Below, in pieces: positions 1 through 11,800 of a DNA stretch of 64,000 bases. Location: contig NC_061801.1 of NCBI RefSeq assembly GCF_021462225.1, positions 6,072,125-6,136,124 of the forward strand, given 5' to 3'. The DNA is from Girardinichthys multiradiatus (lineage: Eukaryota; Chordata; Actinopteri; Cyprinodontiformes; Goodeidae). Position numbers and translations under genes: made by a program. A model generated the notes under the pieces. That model did no database searches and was not told the origin of the DNA. It was given only the letters and a program-made list of their open reading frames with translations. The first letter of the stretch is position 1. The number at the start of each line of letters is the position of its first letter.

Positions 1-1610
1 CACGAAGTTGGCGTTCGCGCCGAAAGTGAAAAATTGCAATAACTTTCCCAAAAAAATTCCAAATCACACCAAAGTTGGCATGAAGGAGGACCTTCGGGTT
101 CCCGACAATCCTATGGGGTCATATTGTGACATCATCAAAGCCACGCCCCCTCAGAACCGGAAGTAACTTTTTTTACTTGGAAAGGTGCCTCTCTGACCCT
201 CTTGACCCAATCAACTTGAAAGTGTTTCAGAAGACAGATAACTAGTGGGTCTAACTTCGTTTGAGGCACAGTGACTTTTCATAAAAGGGCGTGGCCATGG
301 CGGCACGGAGAAGTCAGACGTCACGCCATGGCCATACGTTTGCCTCTAATTAACACATAGATCATCTGATCTGCAACAAATTCAATGTGATTGATCCTTC
401 TCCAGTCTCCAACAGAGATCTGATGACATATTCGGTGGGCGTGGCCTAATTCGTCCACAGCGCCCCCTACAAAATTAGAAAAAATCAGCCCCAAGCCATG
501 CTTTGACCGAGGAATCTGAAATTTGGTACACCTATGTAACTTCTCAGGACCTACAAAAAACTATTGAACTATTGAACTGGATTGAAGTTGCCATTTTGAC
601 ACATTTTGACACAGTTTTGACCGTTTCTAGCACGCATATCTGAGCGAACTCCTCCTACAGCTTTTGACTTACAGACTTCAAAATCACTCAGTATACTCTT
701 AAGGCACCGGGGATTAAAAGTTATCAAAAACATTTTGATACATGAAAGCGTGTGGGCATGGCCACGCCTCAAAATATGACTTCTCGCCATAAAACACTAA
801 ATTGATATAGCTTCTACAAGGAAAGTCACAGACAAATGAAACCTTCTGGGATTGATCTGCCTCTAGGCCTCAACAATATTCACTGATCAGATGCTGACAT
901 CATCGAAGCCCCGCCCCCTGAGAACAGGAAGTAGCAAGTTTTCCTTTACAGAGTCGATGTTTGATGTTCTTCACCTAATCAATGTGAAAATGTCCCAAGT
1001 AACAGATAACATTATGCTCTTAGACAGTCGACAGTACTTACTGCTTTAGCTGGAGGGTGTGAATATGATGGCGTGGCGAATTCAGATGTCACGCCACGGC
1101 CATACGTTTGGCTCTAAATTACACATGCATGGTCCGATTCACTCCAAACTGAATATGCTTGATCTTTGTCATCCCCCAAACAGCTCTATTGAATTACATT
1201 TACATTTGGATCAATAGCGCCCCCTTGGACACTTCAAGGGCTATATCTCCCTCACACATCATCGGATCCACTTGAAATGTAGTATACATGATCATGAGTT
1301 AATGATTGACATTTTGACACAGTCAATTGATGATGTTGTTTTAGCCTCACCCACAAACAAACAAGTGAGTGCAGCTTCCATCTGGAAGGTCAGATTTACT
1401 CGAAATTTGAATGCTTTTTGCCAGACTGAAACTCTGCATGACCGAAGATTATATGACATGTTGCTCAAAGTGCCACCTACTGGCGACGTGTTGAAGTGAC
1501 TCGGTGTCATCGTATGTAGGAGGCGATGCCAGGCTCCTGCGGTCGCTCAACAGCCCGAGTTGCGCTGAGGGGTGCGAGGGCCTTTAAAGCTGCTTGCAGG
1601 TTTCTAGTTT
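1..1610. repeat. Diverged ~770-bp repeat units (two tandem copies)
   Basis: The segment starting near 125 (tgacatcatcaaagccacg) recurs near 892 (tgacatcatcgaagccccg), and the following ~280 bases stay alignable: cgccccct, ggaagta, acagataac, ggcgtggc, cacgccaNggccatacgttt. The spacing is about 767 bp. The block ends near 1600 with gggtgcgagggcctttaaagc and ctgcttgcag, an ending typical of an abundant fish repeat. No intact ORF. The repeat class is unknown to me. Confidence 0.7.
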
Positions 1611-2924
1611 TCTTTGTTTTTATATAGTTAGTCTGGGACCACAGTCAGTGTTTCTTGTGACTGCGGAGAAATAGTTTAATGTATTAATCTGGTTGATGTG
1701 GATTCTCTGTTCAGCGTGTTCAGACTGAATATTAATTATAATTAATAAAATAAATATTATTGATTGTTAAATTGTGTCACTTTAAAAAACAAAGTGATGG
1801 GTACAAATAGATTATGACTAAATTTCTTTTACTCTGTCAGTCAAAATGACAGACAACAAAAAAGCCTAGCGCAACCTCTGACTGCAACCATTAGAAGGCA
1901 AGGGAGATGCTTTCTGCAGATAACAGGAAGGCCGAACTGAGTACAGCCAAGTTGTCCTGTTTTATCATTTTTAGTCTCAGCCTCTTGTCTGTTATGGAAC
2001 CTGTTGAATTTTGAAATGTTGGGAATCTTTTGGAGTTCGATACATTCTGTCAGGAATACACACAGGAGCCTCTTTTACAAAAGCTTTCCATCATTAACCT
2101 GCAAAGACGAGCCACCGCCTTTTGCCATTCATAAATCACAAGTGGAGACCGCAATATCCCTGTGAGCTTTTAGCAATGATGCCATCATGACCTCTACAAG
2201 CTTGAACCAACATGTCTGTAAGGCAGCGGGGTGAAGGCTAGCTACCAGAGCAGCTCAACTAATTAATTGGCTAATATCTTGTTATGCTTGTTACTTTATA
2301 AAAGAAAAAACAACAAAAATAAGAATAATCTGCATAATGAAAACTTACTTTATAAACTTAGTTTTAGCAGTTGTAGTGTAGTTTTCCTTAGGTTTATGTA
2401 AATAGATGTTAGGGCTTTCCAGTATGTCACAATGTGTCAAATCAGTATTTGCAATATTAACATTGCAAATAATGGTTTGGAATTCAATATATATGTGTAA
2501 TTATATTAATTATTATATTAATTTATATATAAGTTTCAGGAATTGTTCTGTATGCCAACAGGTTATTCATCCCATCCTTGGATGGAATCCCAATGCATTA
2601 GATGTTCACACTTGGGGTAGCCAATTCTACCGTTAGCTGTACTGGTCAGTCATGTGAATTTTTCATGATGACATTTACAAACCCCAAACATTAAAAGTGT
2701 AAAGTTGGGATAGTTACTTAAATATTTTTTTCTTCTGTTGGTTTTATGTGATCAGCAAAATGTATTATCGATAAAAATATGCTAAGTGACACCAACTCGT
2801 CTGGGACATTTTTAATACTTCCCATCAAACCTGAACGGAAGGGGACTGAAGGTAATTTAGAAGGTTTGCTAAAAGCGCAGTCTAGTGATTACATGCAGGA
2901 GTGGTGGAACGGCCTTACTGATGG

Positions 2925-3025
2925 CAATGAGGTGGCCATGGTGGAACTCTGCGGCTGAGTCCCGAGCGGCACTAAGGCGCAAAGGCTGTCCAGTGCTGCT
3001 TGCAGCTCTAATTCAGTCTTATTAT
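2925..3025 (+). repeat. Short remnant of the same repeat family's 3' end
   Basis: Contains gcgcaaaggctgtccagtg and ctgcttgcagctctaattc, resembling the end of the 1-1610 block (gtgcgagggcc, ctgcttgcag). Heavily diverged. Confidence 0.4.
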
Positions 3026-4379
3026 AATAAATGATGAATGGCAATAATTATTCTCAGCCCATATCTGTTAGATTTGTAGACATAAAGGACACAGTTTTGG
3101 AGCTTGCTGTTTGTACCACTGCTCCTTCCAGAGATCATGTGCTGGCTGTTTACTTTACTATGTGTTGATAAAATTGATAAATTTAATAATGAAGTCTCAA
3201 AACAAAGACCCCACACAAAATGAATTTCTCAGCTACAGTAAATAAGTTAGCTAACATGCTTGGGTGATTGACAGCTTTCTGTGTAGGAAAATTCTTGCAA
3301 GTAGGACGATGACGGCAAATGAAAGCATGCTTTATTAGGCTACTGATTGTTAGAGCTCTCTGAGAATGCAGTGAATGAAAACCAGAACTAGTGCTACATT
3401 TATGCTCTTGTCACTGCCCACCTCTCATAACTCTCAACATCATGACAGTCCACTGTAGGCAATACAGCCTTATTTATCACTGTGTGCTGGCAGGCAGTCT
3501 GTCACTCAAACCTCACTGTAACAGCAGGAGCCTCTTTGTTTCCCTCTCTGTTGCGGTCATCCTTCCCCATCAGCTAATGTTGTTGTAATGCAGCAACTGT
3601 TGTTTCCAACTGAGCTTTGCTTGGCTTAAATACTATTGATAATGTACAGAAAATTGCTGTTCAGGCCTTCAAACGCAGGATCATTAACCTGTTAACCGTT
3701 AAAGACTGATTATCTGCATGGCCTTTGTTCCCAATGCTCTGTGATGCATGATTTATTACGGTAATATACATATTCATTATCAAAGTTTTTCCCAAATACC
3801 GTCTAAATAGCAGACACTCTTTCCTAACCAGACAGCTTGCATTCTGTAACCTGCTGCACTTTGATATGTGTTTTAGTACCTCAAAATGCGTGACTTTTAC
3901 AGTAAATGGTACTGTGTTTGTGGTATGTGGGGTCGGTTCCAAACAAATATTCTAGTCAGCTGCTAATGATTCAGTGGGGCAAGCAGCCCTTGTCTGAAAA
4001 GGAAGTGCTTACTTCCTCAGATCTTGTTTCAGCAGCTGTGCCTGAAGCTGAAATGTTGCGTTCAATGCTCACTAAACAGGTTGCACCCATCTGTTATCTG
4101 CGTTGTTAGCTGGGGTCTTTTGTCACATAGGTCTAGTATAAAGAAGTGGAACCTATGCCTTGTTGTAGTGTTGGAGTTCTGCTGAAATGTCTTGAGCCAC
4201 TCCCAGCCTTATTTCTTTTTTGTATCACCAGATAAATGGAAAAAAGGAGGATTTTATTGAAATCAGTGTACAGTTTATAAAGGATTAACCCTCGTTAATG
4301 TTGGTGGTGGTGGTGAATGATGAGATTTTTTTTTTTGAAAACACCCGGAATTGTTTAAGGAAATAGCTGTGGAGACTTC

Positions 4380-4830
4380 TTGAAGAACATTTCAAAGCTC
4401 TATTGATGTTGGCGGCCTTTTGTTTGCTTTTCTGTCAAGATGAACCCACACTGCTTTAATAATGTTAAAGTCCAGACTCTAGGGAGACCAATCCATGACT
4501 CACTGCGCTCCATTGTATGTTTTTTTTATTTGTGTCTGATTCTTACTGCATTAGCAGGTTGTTTGGGGTCATTCCCATGTTGTGATTTCACCATGAATAT
4601 CAGTTATGATTCATCCACCTTTTCCTCTCTTTTTTGCCATCTTCGTTCCCACAAATATTTCATGTTTATAACTTCTTTAGTCCATCATGGCGAGTCCTGT
4701 TCTGAGTGGAACCTGTCCTGTTGAACCGCTGAATGGTCTCAGCCACCGTGCTGCAGCTCTGTTTCAGGGTGTTGGCAGTTTTCTTATAGCCTAGAGAAAC
4801 GGTTCTTTCTTCCAGGTCCTCAGAGATTTA
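4380..4830 (-). mobile_element. Probable decayed DNA transposon fragment
   Basis: The stretch with gtccagactctagggagacc, atccatgactcactgcgctc and ggtcattcccatg resembles - strand transposase-derived sequence common in fish Tc1/mariner-like elements (the 'look up the partner and warn' style of repeated phrases). No ORF survives, and the ends are not defined. Confidence 0.3.
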
Positions 4831-5684
4831 TTTGAGGTGTTATATTGAGGTCAGAAAATTTTAAGATTTATATAAATTAAATGTAAATTAAGTTTAGTGA
4901 TGAAAGTAGCTTTTAGGGGGTTGTACAGAAATCTGGACCGGTTTGTTATGTGCCGCTGACGTCCATCAAAGGCGATCTGATCGCTGTTGGACAGTAATAA
5001 ATACCAGTGTGAAAGCTTTACTCTGCAATCCTCAGAGTAGACCTACAACACTTTCATCTGTATACATTTAACAGTCTGAACACAAACCAATCTGGAGCAG
5101 CCACGGACCTAATGCTTACAGCCAGAACACATGATTGCCAGTTCTGAACAGGGCCCCGTTGTCCCTCTCACACCTGTTGATCAGGTAATTTACCCTTGGA
5201 AGATACAACTTGTTTGGATCAGCTTAGTACTAACTTCGGGCACTGGCATTTAGCTATCATTAGTTCATTGTTGAACTACTAAATGTTAAAAAGTTTGTTT
5301 TCAAAACACAGTGTTGAGTCCAAACGGGTCAATACGCCTATTCTCATTAGAGTGCAGTTTGGGTTAAGACATCTGCTAATATTGCAGCTGTAGCTCTGGG
5401 ACTCAGAATCAAAGTTATCTTGGAGTCATATTAGTACAGAGAAAAATCAAACCAGTCATTATTTGTGTGTACAGCTAAAACCTGAACCTTGTTAAAGAGC
5501 TTCCTTGTTTATTTTTGTTTAGGTATAATGGGGAAAATGTTGATCCACAGTTTGTTTGCTAACCCAAAAAATAAAAAACAGCCAGATAAGCACTGGAGAT
5601 GGTGGAAAATATACAAATGCATAGCCAAGCGTTCGTTTCGAATGGGAATCTGACTTCTGAGACAAATGAAATGCAGAAAAATAT

Positions 5685-7045
5685 TTTTTATTTATATTGG
5701 GGCAATTCAAAACATGTCTCTAGGTACTTTAGAAAAAAATCATCTATCAAAACATACAGATTCCAAGTCAATTACATACATTCTAGTTATCAAATATTGC
5801 AGTCAAATTCAAATTGGCTCACAAGTTTTCTATCTAAGGAAACCCAGCAGAATTCGAGTCAGTGACTTGCAGCTTTCACTCCTCCTGGATGAGCATGTAG
5901 CGACAGACAGTTGCTTGCATTGACTTGCGTTGACTTTGCAGCAATCCCTCTTACTGAGCATGCATGTAGCGACAGTGGAGATGAAAAACTCCCTTTCAAC
6001 AGAAAGAAACCTCCAGCAGAACCAGGCTCAGTGTTAGCGGCCATCTGGCACGACCGACTGGGGGTTTGAGAGAACAGAGCAGACACAAAAAGAACACAGA
6101 AGCACTGATCCAGGAGTACTTTCTATGGGAAAGAAAAGCTAAATGTTAATGGCAACAGTAGCTCCTTTAGTGAATTAATCTGGGAGAGAAACGCAGCTAA
6201 GCAGATTAGCTCTAAGCCAGTTTTGAAGTCTATAGGATTAAAGAGATCACAAACAGTTAGTCACATTAAAGTTCAGGCAATTTCTATGTCTAGGAGAAAG
6301 AACAGAACATAAAGTTAAAAGCTAAACTAGAAAATAATGCAACATTGGAGAGTAGTACGAGAATGTCCAGCCTTGAAGTAATAAATGCATGGACTAGTTT
6401 TTCAGCATTACCACATTGACAACTTCTATCTTGTCTGAATTTAGAAGCAGAAAATTTAAACTTATCTACATTTTTATGTCTTCAAGACATGCTTGTACTT
6501 TATCTAACTGGTTGGACTCATCGGGATTTATGGATAAATAAAGCTGAGTATCATCAGCATAACATTGAAAATGTATCCCATGCTGCCTGATAATTTTATC
6601 TATTGGAAACATATATATAGTAAAGAGAATAGACCCAAGTACTGAACCCTGTGGTACTCCACAATTAACCCTGGAGTTTAAAGATGATTTATCATTTACA
6701 TGAACAAACTGGAATCTGTCAGACAAATAAGATTTAAACCAGCCTAGCGCTGTTCCCTTGATCCCTACAGAATATTCCAGCCTTACTATGAGAATATTAT
6801 GACTGTATCAAATGCAGCACTGAGATCTAACAGGACAAGTACAGACACAAGTCCATTATCTGAGGCCATAAGAATATCATTAGTGACTTTCAGCAGAGCT
6901 GTTTCAGTGCTATGATTAGCTCGGAAGCCTGACTGAAACTCTTTAAACAGGTCATTGTTGTGGAAATACTGAAACAGTTGATTAGCAACTACTTTCTCAC
7001 AGATTTTAGATAAGAATGGAAGGATAGGAAAGTTTTTCACTCGTC
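5685..7045 (-). mobile_element. 5'-truncated L2-like LINE (non-LTR retrotransposon)
   Basis: The - strand reads a reverse-transcriptase core (see the separate entry), then 3' untranslated sequence with the phrase GSAGGFFLLKGSFSSPLSLH and HAHPGGVKAASH that recurs in fish L2-type elements. It ends in a tail resembling aaagtacctagagacatg followed by atataaataaa. The 5' part (endonuclease, start of RT) is missing, as in most LINE copies. L2 is my best family call; another CR1-group clade is possible. Confidence 0.8.
6466..7040 (-). pseudogene. LINE reverse transcriptase fragment, frameshifted
   Basis: On the - strand, [36 protein letters not shown] and [11 protein letters not shown] are followed, in another frame, by SDRFQFVHVNDKSS, NCGVPQGSVLGSILFTIY and FQCYADDTQLYLS. 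These are RT motifs including the catalytic YADD. The frame is lost just after AAFDTV (near 6807), where about 5 bases encoding the usual Asp-His appear to be missing. An inactive copy. Confidence 0.85.
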
Positions 7046-7249
7046 TTACATTTTATAAAACCCATGTGCTAAAAATGTTCGTCTTGTTTTAAGCCTGGTT
7101 TAAAATATCTAAAATAATGGTGTTTCTTGAAAAATTGTTGTATGGGTTCTGAAACATCAGCCTCATGATTCAGTAGTGAATGCTTACTGCTCTGCTTTCC
7201 AACCCATGGTACTCTGAAGATGTCCACAGTTGAAAAGTAAACTAGCCAT

Positions 7250-7606
7250 TAGGGCTGCAACTAATGGTTATTTTGCTAATCCATCCATCTCTTGACTGTT
7301 TTTTCAGTTAATAATTTGAGAGCAAAAGGTGCTTACTTTTATACAGAATTTGAACCAGGTGAAGCTAAAGCTGTGCTACTTGATGACTTCTGGATAGAGC
7401 ATGCTTACAGAGAGAATGTTTTTCATCTTAAATGTATAAATTTCTTGTACAGTGTGCTTATTTATTGCTCTGAGTCGGTTGTTCTTTCAGCAAATGACAT
7501 GTTGATTCTGTATACTCCAGGTAATGATTCTTTGATTACTAAATTAGTTGACGATTATTTCATTTATCGATTAATTCAATTAATCCGATTAACAGTTTCC
7601 GCCCTA
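7250..7606. mobile_element. Nonautonomous hAT-type element (MITE) with 8-bp target duplication
   Basis: Begins tagggctgcaactaa and ends gtttccgccccta-like (gtttccgccctact at 7596-7609), giving imperfect terminal inverted repeats TAGGGC...GCCCTA. The 8 bases before (ctagccat, 7242-7249) and after (ctagccaa, 7607-7614) match at 7 of 8, the duplication size of hAT elements. The interior is AT-rich and full of attaat/gattaat motifs. A 118-codon ORF inside has no family and is taken as chance. Confidence 0.85.
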
Positions 7607-7614
7607 CTAGCCAA

Positions 7615-8748
7615 TGAGTTACTTGTTGAAAGGCTAATTGTAACGTAAAGCTTTAAAACCCCAAATATCCAAAACGTCGAGCAGTTTAAGCAGATTCCAA
7701 TCTCTGTACCAAGCTGAAACTCATTGAAAACAGAACATTTGTCAAACAGCCCTGAGGAAACTGATTTGTAGGATAGTGAATTAGGAGCAAGTGTGAGACA
7801 AGCTTAAGTCACCAGAGAGCAAACATTTAGATCATCTCAAATTAGTATTGAGTGTGAGGCAGATGATTTTTCTAATGGGAAATCAGCTGAAATAGTCTGT
7901 TCTGCATTCAAGCCAGTGAACAGGAGAACTGTTGTTTAGCATTTAACTGTGAGGTTTGGTGATGCCTTCCAACCAAACTCTGACAGAAAATAGAACGTAG
8001 AGTGGATTTGGCTAAACTGCATTAAACAATTTGAGCTTGTTTTGGTCCAGAAAGGCAGAGTTAGGTCAACAGATTTGGACTGTCTGCTTGTTTATCTTAT
8101 ATTAGTTCCATTTGCTTACCCAAATAGAAGCACCAAAGCATTCCAGATTTAAAATGTTTAGCAGAAACGTAATCCATGAGCAGCAAGACAAACAAACCTT
8201 CTACCAAACAACCACAGTTTGAACAGGCATGATCAGCTTGGCCAACGAAACATAATGTAATGTTGAAGAAACCAAAAGGCTTGTCAGCATCCTTCATATT
8301 TTATGAGTAAACGTCTGTCATGCAAGCACTAAAGCAGATAATTTGCTGCTCAGCCTCTTGGTGTGTGCCGGCTGCAGTGTTAGCAGGAAAAACTTTGCTC
8401 TTCCCTTCCTGTTCTATGTGTAGGGTGCTGATAAAGTGTTAATGGGCCTATGAGGAAGGGTGTTAATTGATTCATTCTCCTTCGGCTTATTCTCATTAAC
8501 ACCCAGTCCCAGGATAGCTTGTATCTCTCCAGGTCCCCCCAGAAGCCTCCCATGTGTCCCTGTTCCCTCCCTGCAGTTCCTCCCTGTCAGGGGACGGGTG
8601 GCAGGGAGAGTTTCAAACCTAGGTCAGGATCTGGGAGGAAGCTGGAAGCAGACAGAGTTCATGACACATGTTGGTGGTTTAGCTGGTTTTGATAATGTAC
8701 AATAATTTTTTTTGTGCTTCTCCTCCCATCCCTCCCTGTTTTTCACAG
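7615..8748. other. End of intron 1, nothing recognised
   Basis: No repeat family or gene recognised. It ends in the pyrimidine-rich acceptor of exon 2 (8701-8748). Confidence 0.5.
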
Positions 8749-8825
8749 TATTCGCAGTGTGATGCAGAAGTACCTGGAGGAGAGAGATGAACTCACCTTT
8801 GACAAAATTTACAACCAGAAAATTG
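8749..8825 (+). CDS. grk3: grk3 exon 2 (residues ~39-63)
   Basis: 77 bp after a tttcacag acceptor and before gtaagt. Encodes [15 protein letters not shown] and [10 protein letters not shown], the entry to the RH domain. It begins with the last base of a split Ser codon and ends with the first base of a Gly codon completed in exon 3. Confidence 0.95.
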
Positions 8826-11800
8826 GTAAGTCTCGCCTTTTTTCCTGAACATTAGCAGCATTTAATTCTGCAATGCATTAAACTGCAAATGTTCATGAGG
8901 TTCTATCTACTATTGTTTGTTTCAATGCCAATAACTGCATAGTTTTCTATTAAAATTTTTAACAAAAAGCCACTTCCACATTTATTGGTTCCCCCTCGGA
9001 AAGATGTGTAAAATGCTTTAAAATGACATGAACTTTCTTGCATTAGCATGGTTTCACACTGAGAATTAAATCTCACCTCATTTCAATGCATTTATTCAGT
9101 GGAAAGAATAATCCATGATAGGAAACAGCTGTTTTATTCATTGGAGGTTCATATGAAGTAGAAGTAGGTGAAGCATTTATGAGCTTTGGTTCAGTAGTCT
9201 AGTTCTATTAGCCATTCTTCAAAACCGGATCGGAGGACATATCATTTAAATAAGGCACCTGAAAGGGTCATTATATCCAGTCAGAGATATTTAAAAAGAT
9301 TAAACCAACTGAAACTGGGACAAACCAGGCTGCCACCATGCCCATTGAGGGGCATGGTAAGGGAGGTTCAGAACAAAATCTGTAAAGGTTTGCACATTTT
9401 TAGCAGAGGTGCCAGTAAATGCTGCAGAGAAGGTTTAAACCGACAACCAAAAAGTTCTAGCAGAGTAGGATATTAAAATGTATCAAGTTATCTCATTTAT
9501 ATAAGTAGCTGTTTAGGGGTTTTATTCTTATGGGCTGTTACTGCCAGACAGACTGCCTGTTGCAGTGAGAGCAGTCTGGTGGTTCGGGACGGCCTTCTGT
9601 GCAGAGCTGACAGAGAAAAGCAGGACTTAAACAGCCTTTTGTATAATACAAATATTCAGCGGGAGAGAAGTTGTCTGTTTGTTGGGTATCAACATCTGAT
9701 TAGAAAACGAAGGAGGACACACAGTAAACCAGATGCCAAACGGATTACCGTTCCGAGCTGCTGTGGAGCATGGTGGATTTGCAAATGACAGAAGCTAGTT
9801 GGGAAAACATCAGTTAGATGTAGGTGATATTTCCCATCTAGAAAAGGCAGACAACTGTTAGAGTAAGTAGTGCTAACCTCGCTTACCAAACCAGTTGCTA
9901 GTAAAAGATGTTGAAAACTTTTGTAAAAGTGTTCCCTTTTGACAATATGAGATGCACCAATCAGTCATAGAGCAGGCCACAATCCCTATTGGTGACCAGG
10001 AGCTCAAATACTAAGAATTTAGAAAAAAAAATCTCGAAAGTCAATAAAGCATTAAAACCAAAAACGTTCACCATTGTTACTGCCAACAGCATGAATTCTG
10101 TCGGTTTTTTAGATTGGGAAAGGTCAGATAAAGGTTACGGTTGTGGGCTTTGGTTCATAGATTTGATCAAGAACGTCATCCCTGTTGGACACAGAACCAC
10201 TTCTGTCAAACAACCTAGGGCACAATTTTTCTCTTATGTTATTTTGCTTTGAGGAAAAGCAAATTGTAACCAATCAAAATTGGTTGATCAGATCTTAAAG
10301 GAAACACTAAACCGGTATCAGCCAGAAAAAATGCTCCAATAATTGTCTCTTACTGACAAGGAAAAATCTGATTTTAGTGCATGGCTAAGTGTGAAGTCTC
10401 TTTGGAGTCTGTAGCAAATATCCTTCAGAATAAGAGCTGCCAGTTATCTGCAGATTTGTTCCAGTTGTACCAGTAGCAGAGACCAGCTCTCTAGATGAGA
10501 AGGGCATGCACATAAAAAGGCATCATTCCGATACTTGTACATTTATTTTTGATGTAAGCAATAATTGTGGACAACTGGTTGTGTATGTTGTTTGGATGGA
10601 GCTTTTCAAACATTTTACCTAAAGCATCACAGATTGGAACCCAAAACTGTGGTCAGTGCATCTTGAGCAATGATTCTCAGTGTTACCGGGGCTGTCAAAG
10701 TTCCTGATCTACAATGTTGTTTTTGTTGTAAGAGAGCTTAATGTCAGTTTGTTTTGTTGGCTCAGTGCTCAGCATTATGTTTCCTGCTTCCTCTGGCTGG
10801 CCTGGTGGAAGCTGTGCCCCTCTGCCGGCTCTCCGGAGTGTTTCTATTCAGAGCTGACCGGCTGTGTGCCAGCAGTTGTGGCGTACCAGGGGACCACAGC
10901 CACCCTGCAGGCTTGTGCTGGGTTTACTTACTCTTCTCACCCCCACCCCATGAGAATAGGCTCTTTTAATTGTCCCTTGCTTCATCTTCGTCTTCAGCTC
11001 CTCTCTCTCTGACAGGCTTAACACTCATTTCATTTTCTATCCCTTGTGCTCAGTTTTTGTTCCTTCATCCTATGCTTTCTGGCCTGAACATGCATGCAAG
11101 ATAAATTACTTTTAATAAGATAGTAATCCTCTGAATGTAGCATGTACTTGGTGAGATTTTGTCCAAAATAGGTTCGAGCTCCTCAAAAAATAAATAAATA
11201 AATAAAAAAAGAGCTCAATTAAAACCTCAGACAGATTAAGGTTCTAAGACCATAACCGGATCAGAAGTCCAAAAGGCACCAACACACACAGTTCAATTTA
11301 ATTCCATTTTATTCATTTAGCACCAAACAAAGGTAATCTCAAAGCAGTGTACAAATCAAACAGTTCAAATCACATCATATTCATTAAATCCCAATCCAAT
11401 CATATATAATCACATTCTGATTCAGTTTATAAAGTTAATTATGGTCCATTGCAGTACAGTCAAAGTCAGTTCACCATTCAGTCCCGGTTGGTTAAAACTT
11501 CAATATCTGAAGCACATGGATCCAAAGGATCCAGTTTTTGGGGTCTATTTTCAAGCTGCAAATGTTGGCCCCCAACCAACTTACTTGCCTATATGTGACC
11601 CACGTTCAGTTGTCATTTCTTTTTTTCAAATCAGACCCAGACCACTTTCTTATGTGGTCCTAAATCTGACCTGTTTCCCATGTTTTTCGACTTTGGTTTA
11701 AACATTTGACTTTACCTCATTGTGTGTGCAGACTCATAATTTTGTAATTGAGGAGACAGGATGAAGTAAAATCAAATGTAAACAATGGATTTACCAAGCA

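Larger units (their letters stand above)
1611..5684. other. Intron 1 stretch, mostly unassigned
   Basis: AT-rich intronic sequence without a supported gene. It holds the short repeat remnant near 2925-3025 and a probable decayed DNA transposon near 4380-4830. The ORFs of 60-94 codons here have no recognisable family and no splice context. Confidence 0.5.

Noticed and set aside
7292..7648. 118-codon ORF on the + strand
   Set aside because: Mostly inside a nonautonomous hAT element, AT-rich, with no protein family; a chance ORF.
1..8748. Search for grk3 exon 1 (N-terminal MADLEAVLADVSY-like sequence)
   Set aside because: No such sequence was found in any + frame. Exon 2 begins with a split codon, so exon 1 must lie upstream of the window.
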